A stretch of DNA of 64,000 nucleotides from Streptococcus pneumoniae (GCF_001457635.1 NZ_LN831051.1:1178001-1242000); one strand, 5' to 3'. Positions 50,084-59,942 are shown, counted from the first letter of the stretch. Notes: a model not told the origin generated them from the letters alone. Numbers and translations are program-made.

Positions 50084-50725
50084 ATGTCTTATTTATTTGA
50101 GATATTACCGAGTTTACTGAATGGTGCGAGCACGACTGTACAGGTCTTTGCACTGGTCTTGCTATTTTCGATTCCCTTGGGCGTTTTGATTGCCTTTGCC
50201 TTGCAAGTCCATTGGAAGCCCCTCCATTATCTGATTAACATTTACATCTGGGTTATGCGAGGAACCCCCTTACTCTTGCAACTGATTTTTATCTATTATG
50301 TGCTCCCAAGTATTGGGATTCGTTTAGATCGCCTTCCTGCAGCTATTATTGCCTTTGTTCTCAACTATGCAGCTTACTTTGCAGAAATTTTCCGTGGGGG
50401 AATTGACACTATTCCAAGAGGACAGTATGAGGCTGCCAAGGTCTTGAAGTTTAGCCCTTTTGACAGAGTGCGCTATATTATCTTGCCCCAAGTGACCAAG
50501 ATCGTTCTTCCTAGTGTCTTTAATGAAGTTATGAGTTTGGTCAAGGATACTTCTTTGGTCTATGCTCTCGGAATTTCAGACCTTATCTTGGCTAGTCGAA
50601 CAGCTGCTAACCGCGATGCTAGTCTGGTTCCTATGTTCTTGGCAGGAGCCATTTACTTGATTTTAATTGGGATTGTGACAATTATTTCCAAAAAAGTTGA
50701 GAAAAAGTACAGTTATTATAGATAG
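50084..50725 (+). CDS. Amino-acid ABC transporter permease
   Basis: A 213-residue membrane protein of the polar amino-acid permease family (HisM/GlnP type). Five helices are visible; the ATPase-contact EAA loop reads EAAKVLKFSPFDRVRYIILPQ. The ATG at 50084 follows TAGGAGGTG; the frame extends upstream without a better site. First gene of a three-gene importer, spaced ten bases from the ATPase gene. Confidence 0.92.
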   Translation: MSYLFEILPSLLNGASTTVQVFALVLLFSIPLGVLIAFALQVHWKPLHYLINIYIWVMRGTPLLLQLIFIYYVLPSIGIRLDRLPAAIIAFVLNYAAYFAEIFRGGIDTIPRGQYEAAKVLKFSPFDRVRYIILPQVTKIVLPSVFNEVMSLVKDTSLVYALGISDLILASRTAANRDASLVPMFLAGAIYLILIGIVTIISKKVEKKYSYYR

Positions 50726-50734
50726 GGGGCAGCT

Positions 50735-51364
50735 ATGTTAGAATTACGAAATATCAATAAAGTCTTTGGAGACAAACAAATCCTGTCTGATTTCAGTCTA
50801 AGTATTCCTGAAAAGCAAATCCTGGCTATCGTTGGACCTTCTGGTGGAGGTAAGACAACTCTTTTACGTATGCTTGCAGGTCTTGAAACCATTGATTCAG
50901 GGCAAATCTTTTATAATGGACAACCTTTAGAGCTAGATGAATTGCAGAAGCGCAACCTACTGGGATTTGTCTTCCAAGATTTTCAACTATTTCCTCATCT
51001 ATCAGTTCTGGAAAATTTGACTTTATCGCCTGTGAAGACCATGGGAATGAAGCAGGAAGAGGCTGAGAAGAAGGCGAGTGGACTCTTGGAACAGTTAGGA
51101 CTAGGAGGACACGCAGAGGCCTATCCTTTCTCACTATCTGGTGGGCAAAAGCAGCGGGTGGCTTTGGCGCGTGCTATGATGATTGACCCAGAAATCATTG
51201 GCTACGATGAACCAACTTCTGCCCTGGATCCAGAATTACGTTTGGAAGTGGAGAAGCTAATCTTGCAAAATAGGGAACTTGGGATGACCCAGATTGTGGT
51301 TACCCATGATTTGCAGTTTGCTGAAAATATCGCAGATGTATTATTGAAAGTAGAACCTAAATAG
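50735..51364 (+). CDS. Amino-acid ABC transporter ATP-binding protein
   Basis: A 209-residue ABC ATPase: Walker A GPSGGGKTTLLR (about residues 33-44), Q-loop FQDFQLFPHL, signature LSGGQKQRVALARA, Walker B IIGYDEPTSALDP and switch TH. It is shorter than the usual 240 residues, stopping soon after the switch His. A tyrosine (IIGYDEP) stands in the Walker B strand where Leu/Phe is common. Drives the permease encoded just upstream. Confidence 0.93.
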   Translation: MLELRNINKVFGDKQILSDFSLSIPEKQILAIVGPSGGGKTTLLRMLAGLETIDSGQIFYNGQPLELDELQKRNLLGFVFQDFQLFPHLSVLENLTLSPVKTMGMKQEEAEKKASGLLEQLGLGGHAEAYPFSLSGGQKQRVALARAMMIDPEIIGYDEPTSALDPELRLEVEKLILQNRELGMTQIVVTHDLQFAENIADVLLKVEPK

Positions 51365-51376
51365 GAGGAAAAATGG

Positions 51377-52213
51377 ATGAAAAAATGGATGCTTGTATTA
51401 GTCAGTCTGATGACTGCTTTGTTCTTAGTAGCTTGTGGGAAAAATTCTAGCGAAACTAGTGGAGATAATTGGTCAAAGTACCAGTCTAACAAGTCTATTA
51501 CTATTGGATTTGATAGTACTTTTGTTCCAATGGGATTTGCTCAGAAAGATGGTTCTTATGCAGGATTTGATATTGATTTAGCTACAGCTGTTTTTGAAAA
51601 ATACGGAATCACGGTAAATTGGCAACCGATTGATTGGGATTTGAAAGAAGCTGAATTGACAAAAGGAACGATTGATCTGATTTGGAATGGCTATTCCGCT
51701 ACAGACGAACGCCGTGAAAAGGTGGCTTTCAGTAACTCATATATGAAGAATGAGCAGGTATTGGTTACGAAGAAATCATCTGGTATCACGACTGCAAAGG
51801 ATATGACTGGAAAGACATTAGGAGCTCAAGCTGGTTCATCTGGTTATGCGGACTTTGAAGCAAATCCAGAAATTTTGAAGAATATTGTCGCTAATAAGGA
51901 AGCGAATCAATACCAAACCCTTAATGAAGCCTTGATTGATTTGAAAAACGATCGAATTGATGGTCTATTGATTGACCGTGTCTATGCAAATTATTATTTA
52001 GAAGCAGAAGGTGTTTTAAACGATTATAATGTCTTTACAGTTGGACTAGAAACAGAAGCTTTTGCGGTTGGAGCCCGTAAGGAAGATACAAACTTGGTTA
52101 AGAAGATAAATGAAGCTTTTTCTAGTCTTTACAAGGACGGCAAGTTCCAAGAAATCAGTCAAAAATGGTTTGGAGAAGATGTAGCAACCAAAGAAGTAAA
52201 AGAAGGACAGTAA
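51377..52213 (+). CDS. aatB: Amino-acid-binding lipoprotein of the ABC importer
   Basis: A 278-residue family-3 solute-binding protein. The signal MKKWMLVLVSLMTAL ends in the lipobox LFLVACGK, so it is lipid-anchored outside. TIGFDSTFVPMGFAQKDGSY and GFDIDLATAVFEKYG are the family signature, and DLIWNGYSATDERR lines the ligand site. The pneumococcal homologue is called AatB; the preferred amino acid (polar, possibly arginine or cystine) is not settled by sequence. Last gene of the operon. Confidence 0.88.
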   Translation: MKKWMLVLVSLMTALFLVACGKNSSETSGDNWSKYQSNKSITIGFDSTFVPMGFAQKDGSYAGFDIDLATAVFEKYGITVNWQPIDWDLKEAELTKGTIDLIWNGYSATDERREKVAFSNSYMKNEQVLVTKKSSGITTAKDMTGKTLGAQAGSSGYADFEANPEILKNIVANKEANQYQTLNEALIDLKNDRIDGLLIDRVYANYYLEAEGVLNDYNVFTVGLETEAFAVGARKEDTNLVKKINEAFSSLYKDGKFQEISQKWFGEDVATKEVKEGQ

Positions 52214-52229
52214 GATAAAATAGTGGCTG

Positions 52230-52264
52230 AAACTGCGTTTTGATTAGCAAAACGTAGTTTTTTT
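52230..52264 (+). terminator. Terminator after aatB
   Basis: AAACTGCGTTTTG pairs with CAAAACGTAGTTT, loop ATTAG, then a T-run. Confidence 0.87.
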
Positions 52265-52295
52265 GTAATCTAGGAAAACGATAATAGCGATTGAA

Positions 52296-52391
52296 TCTGG
52301 ATAATTGAATATGGAATAGCCCACTGTGATTTCTAAAACATTGTTAAAAATTGATTTGACTTCCAAAATTAAAATGTTCTGTAATGAAATG
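52296..52391. repeat. Degenerate RUP element
   Basis: GGAATAGCCCACTGTGATTTC, TCTAAAACATTGTTAAAAATT and GATTTGACTTCC keep the RUP core, but both ends are eroded. Confidence 0.55.
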
Positions 52392-52416
52392 CTGATGTAA
52401 CTGTTTTAGGAACAAT

Positions 52417-52464
52417 AAAACGCATAATATCAAGGTTTTTGCACCTTACATTATGCGTTTTTGT
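52417..52464. terminator. Terminator-like hairpin, SPRITE-like repeat copy 2
   Basis: AAAACGCATAAT (52417-52428) pairs with ATTATGCGTTTT (about 52450-52461), with an inner AAGG/CCTT. It shares arms and ATATCA with 24903-24949. It lies before the thioredoxin-like gene's 3' end and can terminate either strand. Confidence 0.7.
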
Positions 52465-52490
52465 GATTTTAAGACTTGTTAGCTGATTTT

Positions 52491-52838
52491 TTACAATCCT
52501 GCGAAATCTTTGATTTCTTGTGCTGACATTGAAGAGTCGCAACGGACGTTGATTTGTCCATCTGTAATATGAACAAAACCTGGTACAGTTGGGATTCCAT
52601 AGCGTGAGCGGAATGCTTGCAAATCATTGAGTTGGCTTGGTTCTTCACTATTGATGAAGTAAATGTGAGCTTTGGTTTCAGCTACGACACCTGACAATGT
52701 ACCTGAAAATTTACGGCAGTAAGGGCAAGTTTTGCGACCGATAAAGAAGGTTGCAGTTTCTTTTTTATCAAGAGCTTCTTGCGCACGCACAACTGTAGTG
52801 ACTTCAAGGTCTTTGATGTTATCTAAAAATTGTTCCAT
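52491..52838 (-). CDS. Thioredoxin-like protein (bacteriocin transport accessory type)
   Basis: A 115-residue thioredoxin-fold protein with the redox motif TCPYCRKF (about residues 36-43) and the cis-proline loop YGIPTVPGFVHI. It has no signal sequence, so it is probably cytoplasmic. Homologues are labelled bacteriocin transport accessory protein (Bta), yet no bacteriocin genes are nearby. Transcribed separately from pgm, with a GAGGTAAT site upstream. Confidence 0.82.
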   Translation of the reverse strand: MEQFLDNIKDLEVTTVVRAQEALDKKETATFFIGRKTCPYCRKFSGTLSGVVAETKAHIYFINSEEPSQLNDLQAFRSRYGIPTVPGFVHITDGQINVRCDSSMSAQEIKDFAGL

Positions 52839-52910
52839 GAGATTACCTCGCTTTCATTGATAAGTCTAGTATGCCATAAAGTTTCTAAAATTGCTTAGAT
52901 TTGATACGAA

Positions 52911-52940
52911 AAAAGATGAGGTTGGTTGGTCTCATCTTTT
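52911..52940. terminator. Terminator downstream of pgm
   Basis: AAAAGATGAG pairs with CTCATCTTTT around GTTGGTTGGT. Works for pgm on the minus strand. Confidence 0.85.
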
Positions 52941-52948
52941 ATAGGTCT

Positions 52949-54667
52949 TTATTTTACAAATGCATTGATTTCTGCTTCGATGTTAGCAATCTTAGCTTGT
53001 GATTCTTCGTTGGTTTCCCCTACAACTGCAATGTAGAACTTGATTTTTGGTTCTGTACCTGAAGGGCGAACGGCAATCCATGAACCGTCAGCAAGTGTGT
53101 ATTTCAACACATCACTTGGAGGAGTTGTCAAGTTTGTAACAGTACCGTCAGCAACAGTAGCAGTTTGTGCCTTGAAGTCTTCTACGACAGTGATAGCTGT
53201 TGCGTTCCATTCTGTTGGAGCATTGTTGCGGAATTTAGCCATAATCGCTTTGATTTGTTCAGCACCATCGACACCTGAAAGAGTAACAGAGATTGTTTTT
53301 TCTGCGTAGTAGCCATATTCTTTATAGATTTCTTCGATACCGTCAGCAAGTGTCAAACCACGAGAACGGTAGTAGGCAGCAAGTTCAGCAACGACAAGAA
53401 CGGCTTGGATGGCATCTTTATCACGTACAAATGGTTTAATCAAGTAACCGAAGCTTTCTTCAAATCCCATCATGTAAGTGTGGTTGTGTTTTTCTTCGAA
53501 TTCTTGGATTTTTTCAGCGATAAATTTGAAACCTGTCAAGACGTTGAACATAGTTGCGCCGTAGCTTTCAGCAATCTTCGTTACCAAGTCAGTTGAAACG
53601 ATAGATTTGCAGAGAGCGGCATTTTCAGGAAGAGTTCCAGCGTTTTTGTGAGCTTCCAAGATGTATTTAGCCATGATAGCACCGATTTGGTTACCTGAAA
53701 GGTTGAGGTAGCTACCATCTTTTTGAAGAACTTCAACACCAACACGGTCAGCGTCTGGGTCAGTTGCGACAAGAACATCTGCACCAACTTGACGACCAAG
53801 TTCTTCAGCAAGGGCAAAGGCTGCTTGGCTTTCTGGGTTTGGAGATGTTACAGTTGAGAAGTCTGGGTCAGCAGTTGCTTGCGCTTCAACAACTTGAACA
53901 GAGTCAAATCCTGCTTGGGCAAGAGCACGACGAGCCAACATTTCACCAGTACCATGAAGTGGTGTGTAGACAATCTTCATGTCTTTACCAAATTCTTCAA
54001 TCAAGGCTGGGTTGATGTTTACGTCCTTAACCTCTTTAAGGTATTCTACGTCAACAGCTTCGCCGATAACTTCAATCAAGCCAGAAGCTTTTTCAGTTTC
54101 CACATCAGCAACTTCAACTGCAAATGGGTTTTCGATTGCACGGATATAAGTAGTCAAAGCGTCCGCATCGTGTGGAGGCATTTGTCCACCGTCTTCACCG
54201 TAAACCTTGTAACCGTTAAATGGAGCAGGGTTGTGGCTGGCTGTGACCATGATACCTGCGAAACAGTTGAGATGACGAACTGCAAATGATAGTTCTGGAG
54301 TTGGACGAAGGCTTTCAAATACGTAAGATTTGATGCCGTGTTTAGCAAGAACTGCCGCAGATTCAAAGGCAAACTCAGGTGAGAAGTGACGGCTATCGTA
54401 GGCAATTGCTACACCGCGTTCTTTCTCGTTTCCACCTTTTGACTCAATCAAACGAGCCAATCCTTCAGTAGCTTGGCGAACAACGTAGATGTTGATACGG
54501 TTTGTACCAGCACCAACCAAGCCACGCATACCTGCAGTACCAAATTCAAGATTTGTATAGAAGGCATCTTCCTTAGTTTTTTCGTCCATATTTTCCAAAT
54601 CTTGACGAAGGTAGTCAGGAAGCTCCACAAAATCAACCCATTTCTGGTAATTTTCTTGGTAAGACAT
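52949..54667 (-). CDS. pgm: Phosphoglucomutase/phosphomannomutase
   Basis: A 572-residue alpha-D-phosphohexomutase converting glucose 6- and 1-phosphate, the entry to UDP-glucose, capsule and teichoic acid precursors. The phosphoserine loop VTASHNPAPFNGYK lies near residue 145, the Mg loop reads ATDPDADRVGV, the sugar loop GFEESFGYL and the phosphate loop RPSGTEPKIK. Long form typical of Firmicute PgcA. Start ATG at 54665-54667 (complement) after AAGGAGAA. The upstream side holds a BOX fragment and decayed IS DNA. Confidence 0.95.
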   Translation of the reverse strand: MSYQENYQKWVDFVELPDYLRQDLENMDEKTKEDAFYTNLEFGTAGMRGLVGAGTNRINIYVVRQATEGLARLIESKGGNEKERGVAIAYDSRHFSPEFAFESAAVLAKHGIKSYVFESLRPTPELSFAVRHLNCFAGIMVTASHNPAPFNGYKVYGEDGGQMPPHDADALTTYIRAIENPFAVEVADVETEKASGLIEVIGEAVDVEYLKEVKDVNINPALIEEFGKDMKIVYTPLHGTGEMLARRALAQAGFDSVQVVEAQATADPDFSTVTSPNPESQAAFALAEELGRQVGADVLVATDPDADRVGVEVLQKDGSYLNLSGNQIGAIMAKYILEAHKNAGTLPENAALCKSIVSTDLVTKIAESYGATMFNVLTGFKFIAEKIQEFEEKHNHTYMMGFEESFGYLIKPFVRDKDAIQAVLVVAELAAYYRSRGLTLADGIEEIYKEYGYYAEKTISVTLSGVDGAEQIKAIMAKFRNNAPTEWNATAITVVEDFKAQTATVADGTVTNLTTPPSDVLKYTLADGSWIAVRPSGTEPKIKFYIAVVGETNEESQAKIANIEAEINAFVK

Positions 54668-54741
54668 TCAAATTCTCCTTTATTTTTAAAACATTTAATC
54701 AGTTTGATTATATCATTTTTTTTAGTTTTAGTAAAACCTTA

Positions 54742-54772
54742 TCTGCTTCGAACATCTCTTCAAACCAGGTCA
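54742..54772 (+). repeat. boxA fragment
   Basis: CTGCTTCGAACATCTCTTC and AAACCAGGTCAG resemble the first 30 bases of boxA with three changes. No boxB or boxC follows. Confidence 0.5.
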
Positions 54773-54900
54773 GATTGAATTTTGGGGTTATATGATGTTG
54801 AGGTTAGGAAAAATTCGATTTCAGTAAAAAAAGTAAGTCTTCTAATAACAAAACATTGATATAGTTGCTTAGTTTTAAACAAGCATATTATAATAAAGCT

Positions 54901-55746
54901 ATGGCATATAGTACTGATTTTAAACAGCGAGCATTAGATTCCATCAAAGAGGGGCACAGCCATGTCGAGGCAGCCAAGTTTTTTGGTGTTGGCGTCAGAA
55001 CTCTCTTCACGTGGGAAAAGAAAGATGTGAACAAGGACACATAGAGAGGAAAAAGCGAGTCGTCAAAAACCGAAAGATTCCTTTAGAGGAATTGAAAGCC
55101 TTTGTAGAGGCTCATCCAGATGCTTTTTTACGGGAAATTGCGGCACATTTTGATTGTGCTCTGCCCTCCGTATGGGCAGCTTTAAAGTATATTAAGGTCA
55201 CTTTAAAAAAAGATGACGAGCTTTAAGGAACAAGAGCCAGAGAAAGTCGCTGAGTTTCTTGATATTTTGGATAACCTAAAAGATTTACCAATCGTATATA
55301 TTGATGAAACAGGAATCGACCGCTACCTCTATCGTCCTTATGCACGGGCTCCTAGAGGGGAGAAAGTCTATGAAAAGATTAGCGGACGTCGTTTTGAGCG
55401 AACTTCAATTGTTGCAGGACAAGTAGACGGAGAGTTTATAGCTCCCATGATTTACAAGAAAAGCATGACAAGCGATTTCTTTGTGGAGTGGTTCAAAACG
55501 CAACTCCTACCTGCTTTGAAGACACCTCATGTTATTGTCATGGGCAATGCTAGTTTTCATCCCAAGAACATTTTGGATGAACTCTGCATCCAAGATAAAC
55601 ACTTTTTCTTACCTCTACCACCTTATTCACCGGATTTGAATCCTATTGAGCAAGCTTGGGCTATCTTGAAAAAGAAAGTGACGGATTTATTAAGGGAAGT
55701 TCCAACTATTTTTGAATGTTTGGAATGCTTTTTTAAAACTAGATGA
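54901..55746 (+). pseudogene. IS630-family transposase, frameshifted and lacking a catalytic Asp
   Basis: Frame 1 (MAYSTDFKQRALDSIKEGHS, helix-turn-helix) ends at 55041; a second frame carries EELKAFVEAHPDAFLREIAA to 55226; a third, from 55213, holds the DDE domain (YIDETGIDRYL; PYSPDLNPIEQAWAILKKK). The second catalytic Asp, expected in M-D-N-A, is Gly in VIVMGNASFHP (GGC for GAC). An A7 run at 55205-55211 marks the second frame change. The element is therefore dead. It abuts the truncated surface-protein remnant at its 3' side, implying it interrupted that gene. Confidence 0.87.
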
Positions 55747-58213
55747 CTATAACGGTTCTAAAGGAACCTATCGAGTAGTCATTAAAACTAAGGATACTGC
55801 TGGTTAAGAGAAGACGGTATACAATCAAACCATTCACCGTGTAGCCGAAATCGTTCAGAATGAAGACTTGTATCAGAATGAAGACTTGTATAAGAAAGGT
55901 TTGAATGTTGAACTTGCGCACCAACAAATTAAGGGATTTTTTGAAGCAGAATTTAAAAATCGTATTAATGGAGTTCTTAATACTAAAATAAAAAATAGTA
56001 CATTAAATCGTGTAAATAAAAAAACTATACACCAGAGCAACAAAAACTCCATGATCAATTTGAAGCAGAAGCAACGGAAGATGCTAAAAAACAAGGCGAT
56101 ATTGTGTTGAATGTTGACCAGGATTTCATGAGCATATCTAAGCCTAATAAAAGTGGTTCAGACTGGAAGAAAACTTTCACAGTGAGGACAACCAATAGGC
56201 TAGCAAATGACTTGAATAATGTCTTGAAACAGGTTGATAAAGATACTCCTAATACCCCAACTTGGCTAAACTCAGCTGCTTCTAAAGCTAAAGATGATGA
56301 CAGAGTATATAAACTACTGAAGACTCTTATACCAGGAGAAAATTACCTATCATGTTAAGGATAATCAGCTAGAAGTAGAAACAGATAAATACACATATAC
56401 TGCCGCTAGAAATGGTAGTAAGGAAGTTGGTATTCAAGAGTCAGATATAGCAGCAACTCTAAGTGCCGATGAATATAATTCTAATCGCCAAACTTTTGAG
56501 AGAGAATACAAATACAAAAGCAAATGCCCTTAATAATGGTTGGGCTAGATCTGGTTCTGAAGAGTTCAAAAAGTTCTCCCACTTTGTAGGGGTAGACAAA
56601 GGGATTGTGCGAACGAATGTACTGACTGGTAAAAAACTATCTGATAAGATTAGGAAAGAAGTGGGCTCTGGAGATAGCAAACTAGGAAAAGGCGGCTATT
56701 TCTCTACTGGGGATGTTCTATTAGGAAAAGATGTTGTTTCTTATACCGTACAAGTATTTTCAGAGAATAATGAAAGAGTAGGAGTAAACACTCAAAGTCA
56801 CCGTGTTCAGTATAATCTCCCAATTCTAGCTGACTTTTCAGTCATCCAAGATACTGTGGAACCATCACGAACCGTTGTTGAAAAAATCATTCCAAAACTA
56901 AATATTCCCGAAGAAGAGAAAGGGAAAATAACCGAAGAAATCAAGAAAAAGAAAAAAACCTCAGAATTGGCAGAACTAATCTTAGAAAATGTGAAAGTTC
57001 GCTATGTTGATGAACAAGGGCGTTTGCTATCATTGAAAAATGATACTGGAATTGGAGAAAAAGAAAGTGACGGAACCTACATTACCAATAAAAAACAACT
57101 GATTGGTACCAGCTACAATGTCACAGATAAAAAACTCAGTAGCATGACTACTACTGACGGAAAATATTATACTTTTAAAGAAGCAGATACAAATTCTGCA
57201 AGTTTAACTGGGAATATTGTAAGCGAAGGTAGAACAGTGACCTTAGTTTATAGAGAAAGCGAAGCGCCAACCACTGCTACAGTAACAGCCAATTACTATA
57301 AAGAAGGTAGCCAAGAGAAGTTGGCAGAGTCTGTTATAAAAGCTGATTTAGCGATAGGTTCTGAGTATACCACAGAATCAAAAACTATTGAAGGGAAAAC
57401 AACAACTGAGGACAAAGAAGACCGAGTTATCACAAGGAAAACAACATACACCTTGGTAGCAACTCCTGCAAATGCGTACCAGAAGACGGTGCAACAGTTG
57501 ACTATTACTACCGTGAGAATGTTGAGGAAACAGTGGTTCCCAAAACAGCAACCTCTACTGAGACGAAGACTATAACGCGTATCATTCATTACGTTGATAA
57601 AGTTACGAACCAAAATGTAAAAGAAGATGTTGTTCAACCTGTAACCTTAAGCCGTACAAAAACTGAGAACAAGGTCACGGGAGTTGTAACCTACGGTGAA
57701 TGGACAACAGGAAACTGGGACGAGGTTATATCTGGTAAGATTGACAAGTACAAAGATCCAGATATTCCAACAGTTGAATCACAAGAAGTTACGTCAGACT
57801 CTAGTGATAAAGAAATAACGGTAAGGTATGACCGTTTATCAACACCAGATAAACCAACTCCAGAAAAACCAGAAATTCCAAGTCCTCAGGAACCAGGTAC
57901 TCCAGGTGAACCGACTCCAGAAAAACCAATCCCACAACCAAATCCAGAGCATCCAAGTGTTCCGACACCAAACCCAGAACTACCAAATCAAGAGACTCCA
58001 ACACCAGATAAACCAACTCCAGAACCAGGTACTCCAAAAACTGAAACTCCAGTGAATCCAGACCCAGAAGTTCCGACTTATGAGACAGGTAAGAGAGAGG
58101 AATTGCCAAACACAGGTACAGAAGCTAATGCTACCTTGGCTAGTGCTGGTATCATGACCTTGTTAGCTGGTCTAGGATTAGGATTCTTCAAGAAAAAAGA
58201 AGATGAAAAATAA
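55743..58213 (+). pseudogene. LPXTG-anchored MucBP-type surface protein, 5'-truncated and multiply frameshifted
   Basis: Remains of a large wall protein. From 55743 the frame runs GSKGTYRVVIKTKDTAG, a TAA at 55806-55808, then an 18-bp tandem duplication (QNEDLY twice, 55856-55891). Frame changes occur near 56030, 56337, 56512 and 57475. The longest pieces are 56463-57575 and 57533-58213 and contain MucBP-like modules (VRYVDEQGRLLS; TANYYKEGSQEKLAES; RIIHYVDKVTNQNV), a Pro-rich spacer (TPDKPTPEKPEIP), the sortase signal LPNTG at 58103-58117, a hydrophobic segment and KKKEDEK. The N-terminus and signal peptide are gone, replaced by the IS630 gene. MucBP modules bind mucin in related proteins. 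Confidence 0.85.
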
Positions 58214-58234
58214 TAGATTTTAGAATCTAGGAAC

Positions 58235-58270
58235 AAGGAAAAGATCACAGATGTGGGCTTTTTCCTGGTT
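58235..58270 (+). terminator. Terminator after the surface-protein remnant
   Basis: AGGAAAAG pairs with CTTTTTCCT around a loop of about 14 bases. Confidence 0.55.
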
Positions 58271-58435
58271 TTGAGAATGAGGTCTTTCGTGAAGAATAAA
58301 AACGCTTACAAGTACGTTGAACTAGGAAACTATGAATCCTATTTTTTTAAAAATATTTCCAGAAATCAGTTGCTAAATAGGGTAAAAATTGATAAAATAA
58401 GGAATATCTAAAAAATTTTAAGGAGAATCTAGCAA

Positions 58436-59305
58436 ATGGATTTCACATGGGCACTGAAGTATGCCACTGAATTTTTGGGAACTGCCATTTTGATCATTCT
58501 TGGGAATGGTGCAGTTGCCAACGTTGAACTTAAAGGTACGAAAGGTCACCAAAGTGGCTGGATCGTCATCGCTGTTGGTTATGGTATGGGGGTTATGATC
58601 CCAGCCTTGATGTTTGGTAACGTATCTGGGAATCACATCAACCCTGCTTTCACTCTAGGGCTTGCAGTTAGCGGTCTTTTCCCTTGGGCACAAGTGGTAC
58701 CTTACATTATCGCGCAAGTCTTGGGGGCTATCTTTGGCCAAGCCTTAGTTGTGGCAACATACCGTCCATTCTACTTGAAAACTGAAAAACCAAATAACAT
58801 CTTGGGAACTTTCTCAACTATTTCAAGTATTGACCATGGTACAAAAGAAAGTCGCTATGCAGCAACTGTCAATGGTTTGATTAATGAGTTTGTTGGTTCA
58901 TTTGTTTTGTTCTTTGCAGCTCTTGGTTTGACTAAAAACTTCTTTGGTGCTGAAGTGCTTCAATTCATGAAACAAAAGGCAATAGAAGCAGGACAAACAG
59001 TTGATTTTTCTGACTTGGCTATTAAAGCACAGGTGGCTCCACACACTGCTTCAGGACTTTCTGTGGCTCACTTGGCACTTGGATTCCTCGTTATGGCTTT
59101 GGTAACATCACTTGGAGGACCTACAGGACCCGCCTTGAACCCAGCCCGTGACTTGGGACCACGTCTCCTTCATGCTTTCCTTCCAAAATCAGTTCTTGGT
59201 GAGCATAAAGGCGATTCAAAATGGTGGTATTCTTGGGTACCAGTAGTAGCACCTATCGCAGCAGCAATTGCGGCAGTAGCTGTATTCAAATTCCTTTATC
59301 TCTAA
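58436..59305 (+). CDS. Aquaglyceroporin (MIP family), glycerol/water facilitator
   Basis: A 289-residue channel with six helices and the two half-helix NPA boxes GNHINPAFTLG (about residues 63-73) and GPALNPARDLGPR (about residues 226-238). The Asp after the second NPA (NPARD) is typical of glycerol-permeating members. The length and the long loop between helices resemble the Gla type of lactic acid bacteria. Start ATG after AAGGAGAAT. Whether it carries mainly glycerol or water is not decided by sequence. Confidence 0.9.
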   Translation: MDFTWALKYATEFLGTAILIILGNGAVANVELKGTKGHQSGWIVIAVGYGMGVMIPALMFGNVSGNHINPAFTLGLAVSGLFPWAQVVPYIIAQVLGAIFGQALVVATYRPFYLKTEKPNNILGTFSTISSIDHGTKESRYAATVNGLINEFVGSFVLFFAALGLTKNFFGAEVLQFMKQKAIEAGQTVDFSDLAIKAQVAPHTASGLSVAHLALGFLVMALVTSLGGPTGPALNPARDLGPRLLHAFLPKSVLGEHKGDSKWWYSWVPVVAPIAAAIAAVAVFKFLYL

Positions 59306-59348
59306 GAAATAGCTCCTTTAACATTTGAGTGAGCACCATCTATAAGTA

Positions 59349-59377
59349 AGAGAGGATCAGACTGGTTCTCTCTTTTT
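59349..59377 (+). terminator. Terminator after the aquaglyceroporin gene
   Basis: AGAGAGGA pairs with TTCTCTCT (one G-U), then TTTT. Confidence 0.8.
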
Positions 59378-59467
59378 GATTTTTTAGGGAAATGAAAGAA
59401 ACTCTAAACAAACTCCTCTCCAGCAGTGGTTTAGAAGTCTCAGTGGGCTATTCCAGCTTCAATGGGC

Positions 59468-59571
59468 TATAGTAGGTTGCAGTTGAAATAATAGACCCTT
59501 GTTTCTAAAACATTGTTAGAAATTGGTTTGAATTCTCCAATCAAATTGTGCAGTTTTCATTCTACTATATA
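59468..59571. repeat. RUP element
   Basis: Starts TATAGTAGGTTGCAGTTG, carries the core TCTAAAACATTGTTAGAAAT and ends TCTACTATAT. First of a tandem pair. Confidence 0.8.
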
Positions 59572-59572
59572 T

Positions 59573-59680
59573 TAATAGTGGGTTGAAGTTGGAATAGTCC
59601 TCCCTTCTTTCTCAAACATTGTGAGGAATTGATTTACCTTCCTCAACAAAATGTTCAGTTTCTATTTCATTTTGCTATAA
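59573..59680. repeat. RUP element, second of a tandem pair
   Basis: Starts TAATAGTGGGTTGAAGTTGG, core TCTCAAACATTGTGAGGAAT, ends TTCATTTTGCTATAA. It follows the previous copy directly and is more divergent. Confidence 0.75.
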
Positions 59681-59762
59681 AATAAGCGATTAGGGGGGCT
59701 ATTCTTCGACCTACATTGACTCTGCTGAGTCCTATGATTGTTATCGTTTTATCTGCAATTTT

Positions 59763-59835
59763 ATACTCAATGAAAATCAAAGGGCAAACTAAGAAGCTAG
59801 CCGCAGGTTGTTCAAAACACAGTTTTGAGGTTGTA
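59763..59835 (-). repeat. BOX remnant (boxC plus part of boxB, reverse) cut by a RUP
   Basis: ATACTCAATGAAAATCAAAG to CTAGCCGCAGGTTG is reverse boxC, followed by CAAAACACAGTTTTGAGG from boxB. It breaks off at GTTGTA where the RUP begins; boxA is absent beyond the RUP. Confidence 0.82.
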
Positions 59836-59942
59836 TAGTAGATTGAAACTAGAATAGTACACCTCTACTTCTAAAACATTTTTAGAAATCGATTTGATTG
59901 TCCTGATCGATTTGCCCTATTCTTGTTTCATTTTACTATATA
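59834..59942. repeat. RUP element at a TA inside boxB
   Basis: TATAGTAGATTGAAACTAG to TTCATTTTACTATATA, about 109 bp, with matched ends. Sits at a TA of the BOX remnant. Confidence 0.85.

Noticed and set aside
52491..52838. Bacteriocin locus suggested by the accessory-protein name
   Set aside because: No precursor peptide, double-glycine leader, immunity or exporter gene is nearby; the name is historical.
53879..54289. 136-residue plus-strand ORF inside pgm
   Set aside because: Antisense shadow of a well-supported gene.
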